Positions 7,846 to 17,521 are shown, counted from the first letter of the stretch. The stretch is 64,000 nt of DNA from Arthrobacter sp. N199823 (GCF_002929705.1 NZ_PJIN01000002.1:124001-188000); one strand, 5' to 3'. Program-made: numbers and translations. The notes: generated by a model not told the origin, from the sequence alone.

Positions 7846-9480
7846 CTAAGCGTTCGTGCCGGGGTAATGAGTCGTGCCCGGTGAGTAGGCGCCCGGGACC
7901 AAGTCTGCGGCGGAGGGAGCGCCGGGGATCCCGCCGTCGTCCTTCCCGCTTTCAGACTCCTTGAGGAGAGTGATGTCGAAACCGTCGCGGCGCATTCGCA
8001 AGTCCACGTAGATCAGTGCCATGACACCTGTCTGGAACGCGAGAGTGACAGCGCCCACGAGGGCGCCGATTCCCGATGAAATGACTTGGGTAATGATGGT
8101 TTGGGCGATCGCCTGCTCCGGGGTGGCCTCAACGCTCATCACACCCATGATCAGGCCCACAATGAAGCTGACGGGAGTGGTGATAATTCCGCCGATGACG
8201 GCTGCAATGATGGCCGCCAGAAGCGCCGTTCCAAAGGTCCGCCACCAGTTCGCCTTGGTCAAAAGCCAGGAGCGCTTGACGGCCGCGACGGCACCAATAT
8301 TTTCCACCACGATTGCCGCGGGGGCCACGAGCAGTTTGGTGCCGATCCACAGTCCTACTGCAAGGAAAGGCAAGCTAATCAGAAGGGAAAGGCCAACCGC
8401 GGCGAGAGCTGCTCCGTCAGATTCTGTGGATCCCAGGGTCACGATCAGCAGGACAACCAGTGCAACGTAAATCAATACTGCAACCAAGGTGGCCGCGGCA
8501 TAAAGGACCGCCAGCAGGAGCAGGGTGCCAATACGTGGTTTGGTCAGCTGCCACATTTGAGCAAACGTGGTCTTGCGGTTGAGGACAGACCGGATCACTG
8601 GAATTACCAACGCACCCTGCAACACCATTTGCAGCAAAGTGGTCAGAAATACTGTCACGACTATGGCTACGCTAAATCCAACCAAGCTGCCGAGTAGGCC
8701 GTCGATGCTTGCTGGATCGTTCTCGTCGATGGTGAGTGTGCCGTCCATGATCCCGAACATGAACGGGCCCAGTGCCATGAACGTGACCAGCAGCGTGGCT
8801 GCCACGCTGATCAGCTGGAAGATCAGAGCAGAACCGAACATGGCCTTGCCGTTGCGTCGGGCGGTCTGGAAGGCGCCATCGAGGATTTCGCCCAGACGCA
8901 GTGGGCGAAGAGGAATGACGCCGGGTTTGGGCGGTGCAACATAATTGTTGTAGCCGGGCTGCTGGCCGGAGTACTGAGGCTGGCCCGGGTACTGCGGTTG
9001 AGCCGGAGACTGCTGAGCGTACTGACCCCATTGAGGTTGACCGGGCTGCTGAGGCTGGCCTGGGTATTGCGGTTGAGCCGGAGGCTGCTGAGCGTACTGA
9101 CCCCATTGAGGTTGACCGGGCTGCTGAGGCTGGCCTGGGTATTGCGGTTGAGCCGGAGGCTGAGCTTGCTGACCCCATTGGGGCGCAGCGGGTTGCTGTG
9201 GCTGGCTTGGGTATTGCGGTTGAGCCGGAGGCTGCTGCGCATTTTGGCCCCACTGGGGCTGCGCGGGTTGCGCAGGCGCAGCGCCCGGCCATGACTGAGC
9301 GGGCTGTTGCGGAGACTGGCTCGGCGGAGCAGAAGGAAATGGCGGCTGGTGCGGAGCCTGCTCGGCAGGTGCCTGCCAAGCAGATTCTTGGCTTGGCTGC
9401 CCGGTGGGACCCTGATTCTGGCCCGGCTGGCCCGGCTGATCACCCTGCGGTGCCTGCGGTTCTTGTGGTTCCTGCGTCAT
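7846..9480 (-). CDS. Polytopic membrane protein (GPDPase_memb-like) with tandem-repeat Pro/Gln N-terminus
   Basis: First gene of the MoxR operon, 544 residues. Residues 1-170 consist mainly of Pro, Gln, Gly and Tyr, built from 25-residue repeats (see 9001-9222). Then comes VIPLRPLRLGEILDGAF, the entry motif of the glycerophosphodiester phosphodiesterase membrane-domain family, and about six membrane spans. No phosphodiesterase catalytic domain is present. The start is set by an AGGGGAG sequence just upstream of two adjacent ATGs (9483 and 9480). The open frame continues upstream to 9675, but that extension has no such site and looks unlike protein. Confidence 0.75.
   Translation of the reverse strand: MTQEPQEPQAPQGDQPGQPGQNQGPTGQPSQESAWQAPAEQAPHQPPFPSAPPSQSPQQPAQSWPGAAPAQPAQPQWGQNAQQPPAQPQYPSQPQQPAAPQWGQQAQPPAQPQYPGQPQQPGQPQWGQYAQQPPAQPQYPGQPQQPGQPQWGQYAQQSPAQPQYPGQPQYSGQQPGYNNYVAPPKPGVIPLRPLRLGEILDGAFQTARRNGKAMFGSALIFQLISVAATLLVTFMALGPFMFGIMDGTLTIDENDPASIDGLLGSLVGFSVAIVVTVFLTTLLQMVLQGALVIPVIRSVLNRKTTFAQMWQLTKPRIGTLLLLAVLYAAATLVAVLIYVALVVLLIVTLGSTESDGAALAAVGLSLLISLPFLAVGLWIGTKLLVAPAAIVVENIGAVAAVKRSWLLTKANWWRTFGTALLAAIIAAVIGGIITTPVSFIVGLIMGVMSVEATPEQAIAQTIITQVISSGIGALVGAVTLAFQTGVMALIYVDLRMRRDGFDITLLKESESGKDDGGIPGAPSAADLVPGAYSPGTTHYPGTNA
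9001..9222. repeat. 75-bp tandem repeat inside the membrane protein gene
   Basis: Three tandem units lie at 9001-9075, 9076-9150 and 9151-9222, all ending in the same GGTATTGCGGTTG stretch. The first two differ at very few positions; the third is diverged and three bases shorter. More degenerate copies flank them (about 8950-9000 and 9223-9300). On the minus strand each unit encodes a 25-residue Pro/Gln/Tyr/Gly block. The near identity of the first two units suggests recent expansion or slippage. Confidence 0.9.
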
Positions 9481-9668
9481 CATGCTCCCCTGAAAGATCC
9501 CCCATGTAAAAACTTGGCACAGCAACAACTGCTGGAGCTCCCCGCAGCGGCAACGACTCAATGGCGTCAAAATCCGCAGCGGACCCATGCTGTTGCTGCG
9601 TCCATCATCAAACCCTATCGGGAAGATGCACCTTTTCCCTGTGTACGAACCGGGCATTGCGGAAACAA

Positions 9669-9698
9669 TTGACACAAGCTGTGGAGCGTCGATAGGGA
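9669..9698 (+). promoter_or_regulatory. Candidate mtrA promoter
   Basis: A perfect TTGACA at 9669-9674 is followed after 18 bases by TAGGGA (9693-9698). The -10 lacks the final T, so this is a moderate candidate. Transcription would start near 9705, giving a leader of about 25 bases before the mtrA ATG at 9730. The region is divergent from the MoxR operon. Confidence 0.35.
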
Positions 9699-9729
9699 CA
9701 ATATGTGGCTTATAGGCAAATATAGAGGT

Positions 9730-10404
9730 ATGAAGGCACGTATTTTAGTTGTTGACGATGACGAAGCACTGGCCGAGATGATTGGTATTGTCCTGCGCAA
9801 TGACGGGTTTGACCCGGTGTTCTGTGCGGACGGTGCCAAAGCCTTGGAGACATTCCAGTCCAGCAAGCCAGATCTGGTCCTGCTGGACTTGATGCTGCCC
9901 GGAATTGACGGCATTGAAATCTGCCGCCTGATCCGTGCGGAATCCGATGTACCCATTGTGATGCTGACGGCCAAGTCCGACACCTCCGATGTGGTGCGCG
10001 GGCTGGAATCTGGTGCCGATGATTACGTGGCCAAGCCGTTCAAGCCCGCCGAGTTGGTGGCCCGAGTGCGCGCACGCCTGCGTCCCGGTGACGTCAAGGC
10101 ACCAGAAACACTTGTCATTGGCGAGATCAGTATTGACGTCGCTGGCCATGCCGTTCGCCGCGCGGGTGAGCGCATTTCGCTGACCCCGTTGGAGTTCGAT
10201 CTCCTCGTGGCGCTGGCCCGCAAGCCCTGGCAGGTTTTCTCGCGAGAGTTGCTGCTGGAACAGGTATGGGGCTACCGCCACGCCGCTGACACACGCTTGG
10301 TCAATGTCCATGTCCAGCGCCTGCGCTCCAAGATTGAACGCGATCCCGAGGCCCCGGAAGTGGTTCTCACAGTTCGCGGCGTCGGCTACAAGGCCGGGCA
10401 GTAA
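9730..10404 (+). CDS. mtrA: Response regulator MtrA
   Basis: An OmpR-type DNA-binding response regulator of 224 residues, close to the known MtrA size. It governs cell-wall and division genes in actinobacteria. The receiver domain (1-120) has the acidic pocket Asp9/Asp10/Asp11, phosphoacceptor Asp53 in LLDLMLPGIDG, and the conserved Lys in VAKPFKP. The winged-helix domain ends with the VNVHVQRLRSKIERDP recognition region and VRGVGYKAG. The start was chosen at MKARILVVDDDE; an upstream ATG at 9703 adds nine residues without homology. AGAGG directly abuts the ATG. mtrB follows after 34 bases. Confidence 0.93.
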   Translation: MKARILVVDDDEALAEMIGIVLRNDGFDPVFCADGAKALETFQSSKPDLVLLDLMLPGIDGIEICRLIRAESDVPIVMLTAKSDTSDVVRGLESGADDYVAKPFKPAELVARVRARLRPGDVKAPETLVIGEISIDVAGHAVRRAGERISLTPLEFDLLVALARKPWQVFSRELLLEQVWGYRHAADTRLVNVHVQRLRSKIERDPEAPEVVLTVRGVGYKAGQ

Positions 10405-10438
10405 GCGCTGATTACCGTGTTCCGCGGGTGAGGCGAGC

Positions 10439-12469
10439 ATGAGTCAGTCCCCAGACAAGTTCGACGCCGGACACGCACCGAGCGAGTCCTCGGTACCTGT
10501 CGCGGTGCCCGGCCCCGCCACCGGCGCCGCGGCTGCTGCTGTACCTATCGCGGTGCCCGGCACCGCCGCGGACACCCCACCCTTCTCAGGCACCTCGCCC
10601 ACCGATGGCCCTGACGTCGACTCCGGTGCCACTGTGGAAGGCACCCTGCGCGCCAAAATTGGCGCCGTGATTGTCACCAAAATTGTCCCCATGCTCGCCG
10701 CTGTAGGGAAGGCAATTCTCAGGGTTTTTTCCGGCATCCGTCACGCGTTCTCGCGCCGATGGCGGACGTCGTTGCAGTTCCGCACGGTGGTCACCACCTT
10801 GCTGATTGCCTCTGTAGCCGTGGTGGGTGTTGGCGGGTATTTGGCTGGTCAAATCTCCAACGGCTTGTTCAATGAACGTCTTGCCCAAGCGCAGCAGGAA
10901 TCTGCCCGCGGCGCCACCCAAGTTCAGGACAGCTTCTCCAATGCCAGCCTGAGCGATCAACCACGTGTAGCCACGTACGTCGGGGATACCCTGCGGTTGC
11001 TGGAACTGGGTGGCGCCGACGACAGCCGTAAATACCTGATGGTCAAGATCCCGGGACAGAACAGCCGGCTGGCCGTCAGCTCCTCGGACTCCGGTGGTGT
11101 CACTACGGCCATCATTCCTGACGAACTGCGGAAGGCAGTCCAAGCGGATCCTGACAGCCAGTTCTGGCAATCAATTTCACTGCCAACAGGCGAGTCCGGT
11201 TTCAACCCGGCCGTGGTAGTGGGCAGTCAAGTAGAGCTGCTGCGTACCAACTACGAGCTCTACATGATCTATGACCTGAACTCTGCCCAAGTCACGTTGA
11301 ATTACATTCAGTCAGTGTTGTGGCTGGCCGGTGCCATCCTGCTGGTACTCATTGGTGCCATTGCCTGGTACGTCACCCGGACTGTAGTCAAGCCTGTCAG
11401 TGAAGCTGCCGCCGTATCGGAAAAGCTGGCGGCAGGTGAACTTGAGGAACGCATGGCAGTGACCGGTGAGGATGAGATGGCGCGGTTGGCCACGTCCTTT
11501 AACAAGATGGCCACCTCCTTGCAAGACCAGATTACTGCGCTGGGCACGCTCTCCGAGATGCAGCAGCGGTTTGTCTCGGATGTCTCCCACGAGCTAAGGA
11601 CACCGCTGACCACCGTACGCATGGCCGCCGAGGTCCTCTACGATGCTCGTGAAGATTTCGACCCCATCAACAAACGGTCCTCAGAACTGCTGTTTCACCA
11701 GGTTGAGCGCTTTGAGCTGCTCCTGGCAGACCTGCTGGAAATCTCCCGCTTTGACGCAGGTGTGGCAGATCTCGACGCAGAATTGCTGGATATTTTCTCC
11801 GTCATCCATTCGGTTATCGACGGAGCCATGCCCGTTGCCGAAGCGAACAAGTCTGAGCTTTCAGTGGTGACCCGCCTGCGCAACCACAAATGCGTGGTGG
11901 AGATGGACTCGCGCCGGATCGATCGGATACTTCGCAACCTGGTGCTCAATGCCCTGGAGCACAGTGAAGGAAATCCAGTGAAGATTTACGTTTCGGCGGA
12001 TGAAAACGCCGTCGCCGTGGCGGTCCGTGACTACGGCATCGGCATGTCTCCCGACGCCGTGGGTCATGTCTTTGATAGGTTCTGGCGTGCCGATTCCGCC
12101 CGTGCCCGCACCACCGGTGGCAGCGGCCTGGGCTTGTCAATTGCCATGGAAGACGCCCGGCTGCACGACGGTTGGCTCGATGCCTGGGGGGTTCCCGGCG
12201 AAGGTTCCTGCTTCCGCCTGACCCTGCCACGTAAGCGCGGCACCGTCCTGACTCATTCACCCGTTCCCTTGCCTCCCGACGGCGGTGCCGCCGGCAGTTC
12301 CAGCTCGCTCAGCACAGGACCTCTGCTGCTCACTCACACGGGCTCATTGGGCGTTGTGGGTGCGCTTGGCAGCATAAAGTCTGTGCCCGAATCGGGAAAG
12401 ACCCAAGAACAGCATGGCCCCGAGTCTGATGATCCTGGCATGAACAGCTCTGAGAAGGTGAACCACTGA
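10439..12469 (+). CDS. mtrB: Sensor histidine kinase MtrB
   Basis: The membrane kinase partner of MtrA, 676 residues. A low-complexity Ala/Pro/Gly extension fills about residues 1-100. Membrane spans are near 118-138 and 290-312 with an extracytoplasmic sensor between them. A HAMP linker follows (about 313-365), then the H-box with His384 in SHELRTPLTTVR, and an ATPase domain with N-box Asn500/Asn504 and the DYGIGMSPD and GGSGLGLSIA glycine boxes. The N-terminal extension is longer than expected for the family and contains two near copies of AVPGxA. The stop codon overlaps the lpqB ATG by one base (TGATG). Confidence 0.93.
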   Translation: MSQSPDKFDAGHAPSESSVPVAVPGPATGAAAAAVPIAVPGTAADTPPFSGTSPTDGPDVDSGATVEGTLRAKIGAVIVTKIVPMLAAVGKAILRVFSGIRHAFSRRWRTSLQFRTVVTTLLIASVAVVGVGGYLAGQISNGLFNERLAQAQQESARGATQVQDSFSNASLSDQPRVATYVGDTLRLLELGGADDSRKYLMVKIPGQNSRLAVSSSDSGGVTTAIIPDELRKAVQADPDSQFWQSISLPTGESGFNPAVVVGSQVELLRTNYELYMIYDLNSAQVTLNYIQSVLWLAGAILLVLIGAIAWYVTRTVVKPVSEAAAVSEKLAAGELEERMAVTGEDEMARLATSFNKMATSLQDQITALGTLSEMQQRFVSDVSHELRTPLTTVRMAAEVLYDAREDFDPINKRSSELLFHQVERFELLLADLLEISRFDAGVADLDAELLDIFSVIHSVIDGAMPVAEANKSELSVVTRLRNHKCVVEMDSRRIDRILRNLVLNALEHSEGNPVKIYVSADENAVAVAVRDYGIGMSPDAVGHVFDRFWRADSARARTTGGSGLGLSIAMEDARLHDGWLDAWGVPGEGSCFRLTLPRKRGTVLTHSPVPLPPDGGAAGSSSSLSTGPLLLTHTGSLGVVGALGSIKSVPESGKTQEQHGPESDDPGMNSSEKVNH

Positions 12470-14223
12470 TGAGCCCCAAGGCGCAGGTGATCCAAGGCCG
12501 TCCGGCGACTCGCGACCAGCGGAACTGGGCGGTGTCGCTCTGGGCGATGCTCGTCGTCGTACTTCTGGCAGTGACCGGCTGCGCCACGATTCCCATGCAC
12601 GGCAATGTGGGGAAAAGCGATCCCAAAGGCCCGCGGAACAGTTCTGTCAACATCAGTTTGCAGCAATTTTCGCCTGTGGATGGCGCCTCCCCAGAGAGCA
12701 TCATTCGCGGATTCATCGATTCCGGGACGGGTGTTTCAGACGATTTCCAGGTAGCACGGCAGTACCTAACGCCTGCACTGGCCCAATCGTGGGCGCCTGA
12801 CAAACGCACCCTGGTCTACAAAGACACGTTCGCCGTGACGCCCTCCACCGACGCTGCGACGTTTGAACTGAAGCTCGATCTGGTCTCCACCGTTGATGCA
12901 GCAGGCGTGCTGACCCCGGCAAATGGAGATACCTCCGAACTGTTGCGCATGAAAATGGTTCAAGTTGATGGACAGTGGCGAATCTCCGAAGCTCCCGACG
13001 GCGTCATCCTCACCGAGGCGAACTTCCAGACGCTGTACGCCCCGGTGTCGCTCTACTTCTACGACCCCTCCTTCACCTACGGTGTGCCCGATGTTAGGTG
13101 GCTGGCCGGGCGGACCTCACGGACGGCCACCTCCATTGTCAAAGCGATGCTCAATGGCCCTGCGCCGTATTTGCAAGGTGCTGTGGTCAGCGCCTTCCCT
13201 GCTGGAATTGCCCTGGAACGGGACTCTGTGCCCGTCAACAATGGCCAAGCCCAAGTCGGGTTGACGGCTCAGCAACTGTTGGCAACCAGCACTGAGCAGC
13301 GCCAGCAAATGAACGCACAGCTGTTGACCACGTTCCAGAAGAGCCTCAACACCATCACTGAGGTCCAGTTTCTGGCCGATGATAGATCCGTGGACATGGG
13401 CGGGAACGGCGATGTGGTGAGTCACATGATCATTGATAATCCCGTTCCGCCCACTCAGATTGCCCTGGCCCAGAAGAATCTGGTCAGCTTCGACGGCACC
13501 AAGATCGCACCAATTGCCGGGGTCGACTCTGTCGCGGATCTGGATCCCTCGGCACCTGCCATTTCTTATTCCGGAAAGAATTTCGCGTTCCTCTCCGGGC
13601 CGGGCAACCAAATTTATACTGTGAGCGCCAATCAACAACCCGCGCTTGCCTTGTCGGGCGTGGCGCTCACTCCACCGTCCTTTGCTCCCAATGGCTGGTT
13701 GTGGTCCGCGGCTGGGGACGGTTCCGGATTGGTGCTAGCCATCAACCCGAACGACGGCGGCAAGCTGGGGACACCCGTGATGATGACTATTCCGTGGCTG
13801 GTGGGGCAGGAGGTCACCACTTTTAGGGTCTCCCGGGACGGCACTCGAGCCCTGGTGATCTCTGCGGCGAACGGCGTGAGCAAGATCAGCATCACAGGCA
13901 TTTTCAAGTCAGGAGACGTGCCGAAGGAACTTACAGCACCAATCCGCTTGCCGCACACCGGATCGCCCACCCTCGGTGTGTGGGCGGGAGACTCCAGCGT
14001 TGCCATTATGGCCCCGTCAGCAACCAAGCCTGTCATCATTGAGGTCCTGGACCTGGCTGCCAGTCCTGTAGAAATGGACGAGCTCAAGGGAGTCCAGTGG
14101 ATCAGTGCAGGCTCGGGCGTGCGGAACGTGCACGCTCAAACGGCTACCGAGTTCTACACTAACGTTGGCAATTATTGGGAAGTGGACGCCAAGGAACTCC
14201 AACAGGCATCGTTCGCCGGTTAG
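12469..14223 (+). CDS. lpqB: Lipoprotein LpqB
   Basis: A 584-residue lipoprotein that acts with MtrAB by modulating the sensor from outside the membrane. A basic start and hydrophobic stretch lead to the lipobox LAVTGC with Cys38 as the lipidated residue. A GerMN-type domain lies at about 190-330 (the VPDVRWLAGRTSRTATSIVKAML region), followed by a beta-propeller-like C-terminal half. It overlaps mtrB by one base, as in other actinobacteria, and comF follows. The order mtrA-mtrB-lpqB makes the assignment firm. Confidence 0.93.
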   Translation: MSPKAQVIQGRPATRDQRNWAVSLWAMLVVVLLAVTGCATIPMHGNVGKSDPKGPRNSSVNISLQQFSPVDGASPESIIRGFIDSGTGVSDDFQVARQYLTPALAQSWAPDKRTLVYKDTFAVTPSTDAATFELKLDLVSTVDAAGVLTPANGDTSELLRMKMVQVDGQWRISEAPDGVILTEANFQTLYAPVSLYFYDPSFTYGVPDVRWLAGRTSRTATSIVKAMLNGPAPYLQGAVVSAFPAGIALERDSVPVNNGQAQVGLTAQQLLATSTEQRQQMNAQLLTTFQKSLNTITEVQFLADDRSVDMGGNGDVVSHMIIDNPVPPTQIALAQKNLVSFDGTKIAPIAGVDSVADLDPSAPAISYSGKNFAFLSGPGNQIYTVSANQQPALALSGVALTPPSFAPNGWLWSAAGDGSGLVLAINPNDGGKLGTPVMMTIPWLVGQEVTTFRVSRDGTRALVISAANGVSKISITGIFKSGDVPKELTAPIRLPHTGSPTLGVWAGDSSVAIMAPSATKPVIIEVLDLAASPVEMDELKGVQWISAGSGVRNVHAQTATEFYTNVGNYWEVDAKELQQASFAG

Positions 14224-14359
14224 AGCAATCTGCTGGCAATAGATCTACTGGTACTGCTCCTAGCGGAGATGTTCCTCCACAGCTCCGCTGGATGCTGCAC
14301 CGCACACAATCGGCAGTTTGAACCCCCGCAGAGCCTCGAAACGGGTCCATGCTGGGGCC

Positions 14360-15289
14360 ATGGATGCAATAGCTGGCGTCGATGGCGTCGATGGCACAGA
14401 GGTCACCGATTACACGCAGGCTACCGACACGCAGCAGCTTGGAGCTGGACAAGCAGGCCGGCACCGGGGACGCCCGCACGCAGTCTGGTTGCGGGCATGG
14501 TTGTGGTGCGCAGCCGCATGGCGTGACTTCCTGTACTTGGTGATGCCTGCCGACTGTGTGGTGTGTGGCGCCGAAGATTACACTTTGTGCCCAGAGTGCT
14601 CGGCCGCATTGCGCCAACAAACGGCGGCACCATTCCGTGCTGAACACAGCGCGGATGCCTTGGTTGGCGTTGCTGGAAATCCGCTGTTGCCGGTCATCGC
14701 CGCAGGGGAGTATCGGGACGCTCTTTCGCAAGCCATTCTGGGGTTCAAGAATCATGGGCGAACGGAATTGGGCCCGCCGTTAGCCCGATGCCTCGCCCGC
14801 GCCTTGTTGGTGGTGAACAGCAGTAGCGGCACAGAGCAATTAGCCACCTCAGAGCTCCTGCTTCTGGTTCCCATTCCCAGCACTGGAAGCGGATGGCGGC
14901 GTCGTGGCTTTGACCCGGTTGCCCTGATTCTGCGTGCTCTGACTCGTGAAGCTCGCCTGCCCTCAGGCATGGAGCTGGTCCCGCTATTGCGCATCAAGGC
15001 GAGGCTGCCGTGGCAGACCACGAACCAGAAGGGATTGGGCCGTGCGGCACGGCGGCGAAACGTTCGTAACACGATGGCTGTTGCAGGTAAAACAGTGAGA
15101 AATTTTCGGCTGCAAGCGAAGCCATCTGGCCAATCAGTGATCTTGATTGACGACGTCCTGACCACAGGTTCAACGCTGCGCGAAGCGGCAAAAACACTGG
15201 AGATTGCAGGGTTTCGTGTCCGTGCAGCCGTGGTTTTGGCAGCTGCTAGAGCACCGTCCTCCACCACAGAATCAACAACAGAAGGATGA
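14360..15289 (+). CDS. ComF-family phosphoribosyltransferase-like protein
   Basis: A 309-residue protein (from ATG 14360) related to ComF, which is needed for DNA uptake in some bacteria; most actinobacterial members are uncharacterised. A zinc ribbon is formed by CVVC and CPEC around residues 65-80. The phosphoribosyltransferase PRPP loop is VILIDDVLTTGST near residue 265, with a GRAARRRNVRN segment before it. A TTG at 14318 would add 14 residues. The first 50 residues are not conserved-looking, so the start is uncertain. It follows lpqB, as is common in this phylum. Confidence 0.85.
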   Translation: MDAIAGVDGVDGTEVTDYTQATDTQQLGAGQAGRHRGRPHAVWLRAWLWCAAAWRDFLYLVMPADCVVCGAEDYTLCPECSAALRQQTAAPFRAEHSADALVGVAGNPLLPVIAAGEYRDALSQAILGFKNHGRTELGPPLARCLARALLVVNSSSGTEQLATSELLLLVPIPSTGSGWRRRGFDPVALILRALTREARLPSGMELVPLLRIKARLPWQTTNQKGLGRAARRRNVRNTMAVAGKTVRNFRLQAKPSGQSVILIDDVLTTGSTLREAAKTLEIAGFRVRAAVVLAAARAPSSTTESTTEG

Positions 15290-15451
15290 CGCGCCGAAAA
15301 CATTTTGTGAGCAAAAGATGAATAAAGCCATGCAGTGAACTAACGTGAGTAAACGGGTACCTCTTCCGAGGGGAAACCGCCCGTCGGCGGTCAGGAACCA
15401 GCAACAATCGCTAGCCGGCCGCCGTGTCACCGAAGATATTTGGAGGGCACC

Positions 15452-16147
15452 ATGGAGTTCATGATCACCGGTCGCAACTTGAGTGTTTCGGACCGATTCC
15501 GCGAATATGCAGGCGAAAAGCTCACGAAGATCGAACAGCTGGCCACTAAGGTTCAGCGTGTCGATGTGAAGGTTTCCAAGGAGAGCAAGGCCCGCACAGC
15601 AGACACCCCTCTCACGGTTGAGTTGACGGTTGTCGGTCGGGGTCCTGTCATCCGCGCGGAAGCTGCCGCATCGGACAAGTTCGCTGCTTTTGATCTGGCT
15701 TACGGAAAGCTGCTTGAGCGTCTCCGCCGTGCCAAGGACAAGAAGAAGGTCCACCACGGACGGCACGCCCCCGTCGCAGTCAACGAAGCCACTGGCTCAT
15801 TGCCAACCGTCAGCAGCTCTGAGCCGATTTACGCCCAGACCACTCCTGAGGTTGTCGAAGAGAAGTCACCTTACGACATCGAAAACGACATCCCTGCCGG
15901 CGATTCACCTGTGCTGATCCGGCGCAAGGTCTTCCCGCCCACGGCTTTGTCACTCGATGACGCTGTGGACAACATGGAAATGGTGGGACACGATTTCTAC
16001 CTTTTCATCGATGCAGCAACTGGCATTCCCTCGGTTGTCTACCGTCGCAAGGGCTGGACCTACGGAGTCATCTCATTGGATGAAAACGCAGATGCAGCCG
16101 AAGAAATTTCCGCTTACCGCTCAGCGGATGAGCCAGCCCGCGTCTAA
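15452..16147 (+). CDS. hpf: Ribosome hibernation promoting factor, long form
   Basis: A 231-residue long-form HPF that dimerises 70S ribosomes into inactive 100S particles under stress. The N-terminal S30AE domain (about 1-105) begins MEFMITGRNLSVSDRFREYA and has the basic ERLRRAKDKKKVHHG end. After a linker, the C-terminal dimerisation domain (about 160-225) contains RRKVFPPTALSLDDAVDNM, HDFYLFID and VVYRRKGWTYGVI. The ATG at 15452 has GGAGGG four bases upstream; the frame's TTG at 15440 is inside that region and is rejected. It lies upstream of secA, as in many actinobacteria. Confidence 0.93.
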   Translation: MEFMITGRNLSVSDRFREYAGEKLTKIEQLATKVQRVDVKVSKESKARTADTPLTVELTVVGRGPVIRAEAAASDKFAAFDLAYGKLLERLRRAKDKKKVHHGRHAPVAVNEATGSLPTVSSSEPIYAQTTPEVVEEKSPYDIENDIPAGDSPVLIRRKVFPPTALSLDDAVDNMEMVGHDFYLFIDAATGIPSVVYRRKGWTYGVISLDENADAAEEISAYRSADEPARV

Positions 16148-16218
16148 GTGACTGCCTAAGTGACTCAGGCATTACCAGCTGGCAAACAGGCCCACGAAAG
16201 TTCTAGAAAGCAGTGCAG

Positions 16219-17445
16219 ATGAATGCAAGCCTGAGCCTGTCCCAGGCCAGGCGCATTGCATTGAAGGCTCAAGGACTTTCAACAGTTCGGCCCACCCAAC
16301 CCGTCACAGCGCGGAGGGTGGGCCGGATTTTTGCCCAAATCCAGCTCGTGCAGATCGACTCTGTCAACGTACTCTCACGCAGCCACTACCTACCGTTCTT
16401 TTCTCGGTTGGGACCCTACGATCACGCCCTTGTTGATGGACTGGCGGGGAGGCCGCCACGCAAACTCATGGAGTACTGGGCCCACGAGGCAAGCTTCATT
16501 CAGCCATCACAATTTCATGACCTGAGGCAATGGCAACACCGGAGCTGGGTGGGCTCAGCTGGCATGGAGACTGCTCTCCGCGATGAACTGGAAGGGCGCA
16601 TCCTCGCCGTTTTGACGGGCGGCGTGGCTCTGACTGCTCGTGAGATCAAGGAACGCGTTGGGCACGAGGAAGTCGCAGACCGCAGTCACTGGGGATGGAA
16701 CTGGAACGCTGTCAAACGAACCCTCGAAGGTCTCTTCGAGCGGGGAATCGTCGGGGCTGCTTCACGGAACGAAACGTTTGAGCGCCGCTACGCGCTGATT
16801 GAGAAGATCTTACCTCCCGTGGATCAGGGATTGTTTGTGCCGGGGGAGAAGATGGCGGCCGCCGACAAGGAAGAAGCCATGATTCGTCTGGTTTCCGCGG
16901 CGGCCAAGGCACACGGCATTGGAACCACCAGATGCTTTGCGGACTACTTCCGGTTGCCCGGTAAGGCTGTGACACAGGCCGTCCACTACCTCGTGGACTC
17001 CGGAGAACTGGAACAGGTCACCGTGAACGGGTGGGATGCGGTGACGTACCTGCACGCCGCGGCAACAATACCGCGTAAAGCTGTAGCCAGTGCGCTGCTG
17101 AGCCCTTTCGATTCACTGGTCTTTGAACGGCGCAGGCTCGAAAAACTCTTTGATTTCCACTACCGGATAGAGATCTACACCCCCGAACAGCAACGAAAAT
17201 ATGGATATTACGTGTTGCCGTTTCTGCTGGGCGAGAACATCGTGGCGCGGGTGGATTTGAAAGCCGACAGACAATCCGGCGCACTGGTCGTTCGAGGTGC
17301 TTTTGCCGAAGCCGGCGCGCCCAAAGAAACCGCCATTCATTTGGCCACTGAGCTTGAAGCGATGGCTCTGTGGCTGGGGCTGGGGAGCGTCGCCGTTCAA
17401 GATCATGGTGACCTCTCAGGGAGCCTGCAGGCTGCACTGCCATAA
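16219..17445 (+). CDS. YcaQ-type winged-helix DNA glycosylase (DUF1006 family)
   Basis: A 408-residue protein of the YcaQ/AlkX family, whose known members unhook interstrand DNA crosslinks and remove bulky alkylated bases. The family's QxD catalytic motif is present as QIDSVNVL, followed by RSHYLPFFSRLGPYD. The central part is typical HTH_42 (WGWNWNAVKRTLEGLFERG) and the end carries the SPFDSLVFERRRLEKLFDFHYRIEIYTP block. A GTG at 16213 would add two residues. No damage-inducible operator was seen upstream. Activity on crosslinks is inferred from the family only. Confidence 0.85.
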   Translation: MNASLSLSQARRIALKAQGLSTVRPTQPVTARRVGRIFAQIQLVQIDSVNVLSRSHYLPFFSRLGPYDHALVDGLAGRPPRKLMEYWAHEASFIQPSQFHDLRQWQHRSWVGSAGMETALRDELEGRILAVLTGGVALTAREIKERVGHEEVADRSHWGWNWNAVKRTLEGLFERGIVGAASRNETFERRYALIEKILPPVDQGLFVPGEKMAAADKEEAMIRLVSAAAKAHGIGTTRCFADYFRLPGKAVTQAVHYLVDSGELEQVTVNGWDAVTYLHAAATIPRKAVASALLSPFDSLVFERRRLEKLFDFHYRIEIYTPEQQRKYGYYVLPFLLGENIVARVDLKADRQSGALVVRGAFAEAGAPKETAIHLATELEAMALWLGLGSVAVQDHGDLSGSLQAALP

Positions 17446-17521
17446 TTGGCGGTGCGCTGTGCGTCTTCTCACGTAGACTGAACACGCCACTTTTAGGCAG
17501 CAATAGATTGGGAGCAATTTC

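Noticed and set aside
8998-9300. Regular repeats that might suggest a CRISPR array
   Set aside because: Units are contiguous, 75 bp long, in frame and code for Pro/Gln repeats; there are no unique spacers.
9484-9675. N-terminal extension of the membrane protein frame to 9675
   Set aside because: The extension lacks protein-like character, and a good ribosome site precedes the ATGs at 9483/9480.
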